64,000 nt of DNA from Onchidella celtica (taxonomy: Eukaryota; Mollusca; Gastropoda; Systellommatophora; Onchidiidae). The notes beneath the pieces are model-generated. The model had not been told where the DNA came from, did no database searches, and saw nothing but the letters and a program-made list of their open reading frames with translations. Where the stretch lies: the NCBI GenBank assembly GCA_963931925.1, contig OZ007569.1:65425980-65489979 (forward strand), read 5' to 3'. Both the position numbers and the translations under genes were made by a program. Shown piece after piece: positions 60,370 through 64,000 of this stretch (positions are counted from its first letter, which is position 1; every line of letters begins with the position of its first letter).

Positions 60370-60910
60370 TCCTCAGTAGCGTGATGGTTAGGGTCTTTGC
60401 CTTTCAGTCAGGCGAACATGGTTCGATTCTCGGCAGGGCAGTTTTTTTTCTTATAAATGTCTTTTTTATTAGGAATCAGTCTTTTTTTTTAAGCCAAGAA
60501 CAATCGTAGGGAATATTTTTAGCCCCCCCCCCCCCTTTTTTTTTTGTATCTTCACCTGTCAGTCAGTTGGCAGTAGTTCAATTCTCAGCAGGATGGGTTG
60601 TTTTTTTTCTTTTCCTATAGGCCCCAGTAAATAAAAGTCTTTTTATCAGCAATCAAACATCAATGTATTTAATGTCTTTTTTAAACCAACAAAAATAATA
60701 CTTTTTAATAGGGAATTAACCAAGTTTGTTTGTTTTTTATTAGTCAACACTAGTACTTTCGGATTTAAATGGAGTGTTTATCCACCGATGACTGGTTTCG
60801 TGATGTTTATTTTGGAAAAATTCCTTCACATTTATACAGGGTCCTTAGTAGCGTAGTGGTTAGCACCTTCGCCTGTCAATCGGGTGACCGTGGTTCAATT
60901 CTCAATCTGT
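60370..60910 (+). repeat. Cluster of three tRNA-derived (SINE-like) units
   Basis: Three tRNA-like segments in the same orientation: 60370-60437, a degenerate one at about 60549-60598, and 60841-60905. The first and third have an A-box (TAGCGTAGTGGTTAGCA) and a B-box (GGTTCAATTCT / GGTTCGATTCT). The third has an anticodon-loop position reading CTGTCAA, as in tRNA-Asp; the first reads CTTTCAG, as in tRNA-Glu. The first two are followed by long T runs that would act as Pol III terminators. Acceptor stems do not pair properly, so these are not functional tRNAs. Confidence 0.65.
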
Positions 60911-60933
60911 TTTTTTAAACCTCACCCTGCGCA

Positions 60934-60980
60934 TTTGCCGCCCATGTTTCGCAAGCGCTTATGCTGCACGGGCGGCAAAA
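60934..60980. repeat. GC-rich hairpin
   Basis: Arms TTTGCCGCCCATG and CACGGGCGGCAAA pair, with an AAGCGCTT palindrome in the centre. It lies between the tRNA-like unit and repeat family B. Confidence 0.6.
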
Positions 60981-61044
60981 GTTGGCAAGGTCAAGCTGAC
61001 CGTGCCACGCGCAAGCCGTATTTTTACGCATCAGGTGATCTTTT

Positions 61045-61415
61045 TGAGACGTAACCACCGTGTTAAATTGTTCACTGTATCTCTTCTAAATCAAAGGCAT
61101 TGTGACATGGGGCGGCCATGTTAACCAGTGAACCACTGGTCGGAATCACAAAGATTAAGCTTTCAAAGGCTCTCCCCACACTTTCAAAAGATGTAACATC
61201 GACAGGCAAACGGTTGCACAACAAATTTGCAATATTGTCTCATTTTCTCACAAGCTTACCACCATCAGGAGTTCTGTATCTAAGAACCAATCAAAACAAG
61301 CTCTGAAATAATCTTTGCCCCAAATGCCCACATTGGTTTATTAGTATGTGTGTCAATCAGGATGAAACCATTTGTGTAGGGCTTGGTAGGGCGTGGCTAG
61401 TTATCATGCTTCGTT
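61045..61415 (+). repeat. Interspersed repeat, family B copy 2
   Basis: Direct match to 30475-30835, with ends GTAACCACCGTG and TTATCATGCTT. No coding frame. Both copies are at least 25% diverged by eye. Confidence 0.7.
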
Positions 61416-62464
61416 CTCACGAAAACTACAGCTGTCAGTTTGGAATCATTTACAAGTCAGATCATTGGTTAGAGACTGACAGACTAAGGTTTTGCTGGTT
61501 AATTCATTATCAGGCTTGATAAGGCCTAGCAGCGAATGTTTTCATACCGATCAATAAAAACCGAACCACGTGGACAGCGCACATGTGGTCATCGTATAGC
61601 GGCACGGGTCTGTGACCCCAGATAAGATTCTCCGTGAGTAAGGTCACTGACCGGGTAGCGCGCAGGGTGAGCGTTAATCCAACAACAATAATCAGTATTA
61701 ATAATAGCGAATAAATCCTGTTGTTTTTTTGTAGCCAACACCAATACTGGCAGACAAACCCGGGCCGATAATGTTGGCGGATAACGGCAGCCTGCCAATT
61801 AATGCAAGTGTCAACACACTAACAGATTGGTTGACAATATTTATCATGTATCCCACCTGTTACAAATAACAGTTTTTATGAAAATGTAAATCAGATGACA
61901 TCAAAATGCTAGATCTAGATCAGATACATAATGTAAAAGTATGAACTGGACAAGATCAGTATAATAAAGTGTAGCCTAATGGAATGGACAAGATTTACTC
62001 ATATTACTGAGATCTTTGTTGAGGCTTTTACTTTAATTTATAGCAATTTACAAGGTTTGCTTTTCATTGAATTGTAAAAGGAGAGGAAGAAAAGTATACA
62101 TTCATAGCACAAACTCACCAGTCTTTTATTTGGTCATTTAGTGAGCACTACAGGTCATATAGAGAAAGTGGTCCACTGACAATGAAAATCTTTATATAAT
62201 ATATTTAATGAAATCCACTGAAGACTACGAGGATAATAATGTGGCTTACAAGTTGGACCAACTTTTGTATCGGTGTAACACAATATAAGCAAGTTACACT
62301 GAATGAGTATTTGCAAAGGTGGAAACATCATGCACTTAACTGATGCATTTTGTTCTTTGTGCACTTCACTAGTCTTCTAGTTTTCATCCTGCTTGTAATC
62401 ACAGTGACCTATTTACACCAAAGGGTGTCATGAAAAAGACCTGTCTGTAAACATTTATCATATA

Positions 62465-62545
62465 ATAATAATAATGGGTGGCATTTATATGGCGCATATT
62501 ATATCCATTTAAAATGCTCTATGCGCTTTACAGAAGCAACATGTC
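62465..62545 (+). repeat. LINE/SINE 3'-tail-like fragment
   Basis: An (ATA)n run followed by GGCATTTATATGGCGCATAT and ATGCTCTATGCGCTTTACA. This phrase type is typical of 3' ends of interspersed repeats in many invertebrates. It is short and truncated. Confidence 0.45.
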
Positions 62546-62597
62546 AACCACAGAGCAGAATGGAGTACCTGCATAGCGCTCAACACACTACACTGCT

Positions 62598-62652
62598 TCT
62601 TTCTCTCTCCCTGTCTCGCTCACTCTCTCTCTCTCTACCTCTCTCTATCTCA
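62598..62652. repeat. (CT)n microsatellite
   Basis: CTCT-rich tract with minor interruptions. Confidence 0.8.
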
Positions 62653-62839
62653 GAGCAAATTGTAACGCAGCCTGTTAGGTGCAGTTCGTTCACAACTCAC
62701 ATCACATATATATCACAACTCAAATAATATTTGAATATTATTAATAATAATATATATTTAATAATGAATAATAAATTTGTTGTTGCTGGTGGGGGGATGA
62801 TATGGATTTTTTTTTTTTTTTTTGAATCTATTAATTTCA

Positions 62840-63252
62840 ATTTTGCCCAGGCAGCGGCCTGTTCAGCCCGCTCTTTACGATTTCCAACTGCCACAGTATC
62901 TTTAACATGCACACGGGCCTTCCGAATTTTTCGTCCTTATCCGAGAAGACTAGGCACTCGATCCTGCCCCCCCAATAGAATCAGGGACTTGAAAATGAGA
63001 AAAATTCCAATTTCCAACATGCCTACAACCAGGGAAATTAATGACATTGGTTCTTTCAAACGCCATCTGAAGACCCATTTCTTTCAGACAAACTAGGCTA
63101 GGTGTTTTTCGGCAGCAACAATAGTAAATATTTTTGAATTTCTTTTGTGTATGCGTGTGTGTGTGTGTGTGTAAGAGTTTGTTAAAGCGCCCAGAGGTTG
63201 TCATCGACGGGGTTGGGCGCTATATAAATGCAATATATTATTATTATTATTA
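62840..63252 (+). mobile_element. LINE 3' end: ORF C-terminal remnant plus tail
   Basis: The frame ending at 63096 closes with MPTTREINDIGSFKRHLKTH and four more residues, the S-FK-LKT type C-terminus common at the end of LINE ORF2. It is followed by a short 3' UTR with a GT run (63147-63172) and the tail TTGGGCGCTATATAAATGCA with an (ATT)n run at 63236-63252. It is truncated at the 5' side, as usual for LINE copies. It is unrelated to the minus-strand LINE at 53-56 kb. Confidence 0.6.
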
Positions 63253-63257
63253 CACTG

Positions 63258-63328
63258 CACAGGTTTTGAACCCGGGACCCTTGGCATGAGAGGCAAGCAC
63301 CTTGCCTCTAGACCACCTTGTCCCCCTT
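63258..63328 (-). repeat. tRNA-Glu-like pseudogene or SINE head
   Basis: On the minus strand: GACAAGGTGGTCTAGAGGCA (A-box region), a CTCTCAT loop with anticodon-position CTC, and GGGTTCAAAACC (B-box and T arm). Stems are imperfect, so it is a tRNA-derived fragment and not a working tRNA. Confidence 0.5.
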
Positions 63329-63329
63329 G

Positions 63330-64000
63330 TCATATGTCTCAACTATATCTGAGACAATGTCATCATCTATGCAAAAGTCTTTTTGTTCTCATACATGCAC
63401 ATCAGGGCTGTCAAAATGGATAAAAAAATCAGGGACCAAGGAAGCTCGGGTTAGTCGTGTTGGAATATATCAGTACTTTTAATATATTATGTGCTATTCA
63501 TAGCCAAGAATATTGTATCTTGGAGAGAAATGTAACCAATGAAAAGGATTTTAAAGTAACCCCTTCATTTGCAAAACAGAAATAGCAAGAATTGTCAAGT
63601 CAGACAGGGTGTTTTTTACTATTGTACACTCAAATGAGAAGTCACTGGATGTAAACAAATCGTATAAGAACAGCATTCTGCTTGGCAAAGTTCAAGGGTT
63701 GACCTCATTTTCCACTGACACTAGTGACAGCCCTTGTATATGTACCTATCTGATTATTTAAGTGTCATTCATTGCATTATTGCCAGTTAAAGATATGGTC
63801 ATGTTTTGAAGTAAAATATGGCACAGTTTTTCATGGGTCTTTCCTCAGAATAGGTTCTTTCATCATCAAATTACAAAAGGATGACAATATCTAAAGTAAC
63901 CACTTTGGTCAGCACTCACTGGCTGAGAGAACAGATCATGTGTTCAGTCAGAGGGACTACAAAACTCTCTGACTGCCTTAGGGTCCTAGATACTTCTTGG
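63330..64000. other. Gene-free right end
   Basis: No exon or element could be supported. Open frames are short. Confidence 0.35.

Noticed and set aside
60841-60905. Functional tRNA-Asp gene
   Set aside because: A and B boxes are present but the acceptor stem does not pair, and the family recurs in degenerate form.

Overview
This is an animal nuclear genome window, AT-rich, with genes split into short exons by introns of 0.1-9.5 kb that follow GT-AG rules. Genes recognisable by family sit among many transposable-element remnants. The gene structures, the repeat types and frequent TAGGCCTA- and TAGATCTA-type palindromes suggest a marine or aquatic invertebrate, perhaps a mollusc. The phylum is inference only.

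Layout. 1-3856 has no recognisable gene. 3857-7262 (+) holds the last five coding exons of an organic anion transporter (SLCO/OATP family); its 5' part is not in the window. Convergent with it, 8936-28447 (-) is a complete 14-exon AP5M1 gene, the mu subunit of the AP-5 adaptor complex. Its exons join in frame to 498 residues. The 9.5-kb first intron of AP5M1 contains a complete second gene on the same strand (21213-23639): a secreted protein with four EF-hands and a duplicated cysteine module. The same intron holds a 1.6-kb foldback repeat. Divergent from AP5M1, 32531-41608 (+) is a complete LPGAT1-type lysophospholipid acyltransferase of 386 residues in six coding exons. Its third intron carries a 3.95-kb Mutator-like DNA transposon with an intact 608-residue transposase ORF and 15-bp terminal inverted repeats.

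41609-64000 has no host gene I can support. It may begin with a long LPGAT1 3' UTR. It is filled with a pogo/Tigger-like element, several MITEs, one carrying a THAP-like fragment, a decayed transposase fragment, a nearly intact LINE on the minus strand (52880-56111, one frameshift), tRNA-derived repeats, LINE 3' ends, microsatellites and homopolymer tracts.

The three host genes with known families (drug/anion transport, endolysosomal adaptor, phospholipid remodelling) have no obvious joint pathway. The main interest is the nested EF-hand gene, the intact intronic transposase with a second diverged copy in an AP5M1 intron, and several very clean palindromic elements with diagnostic target-site duplications.
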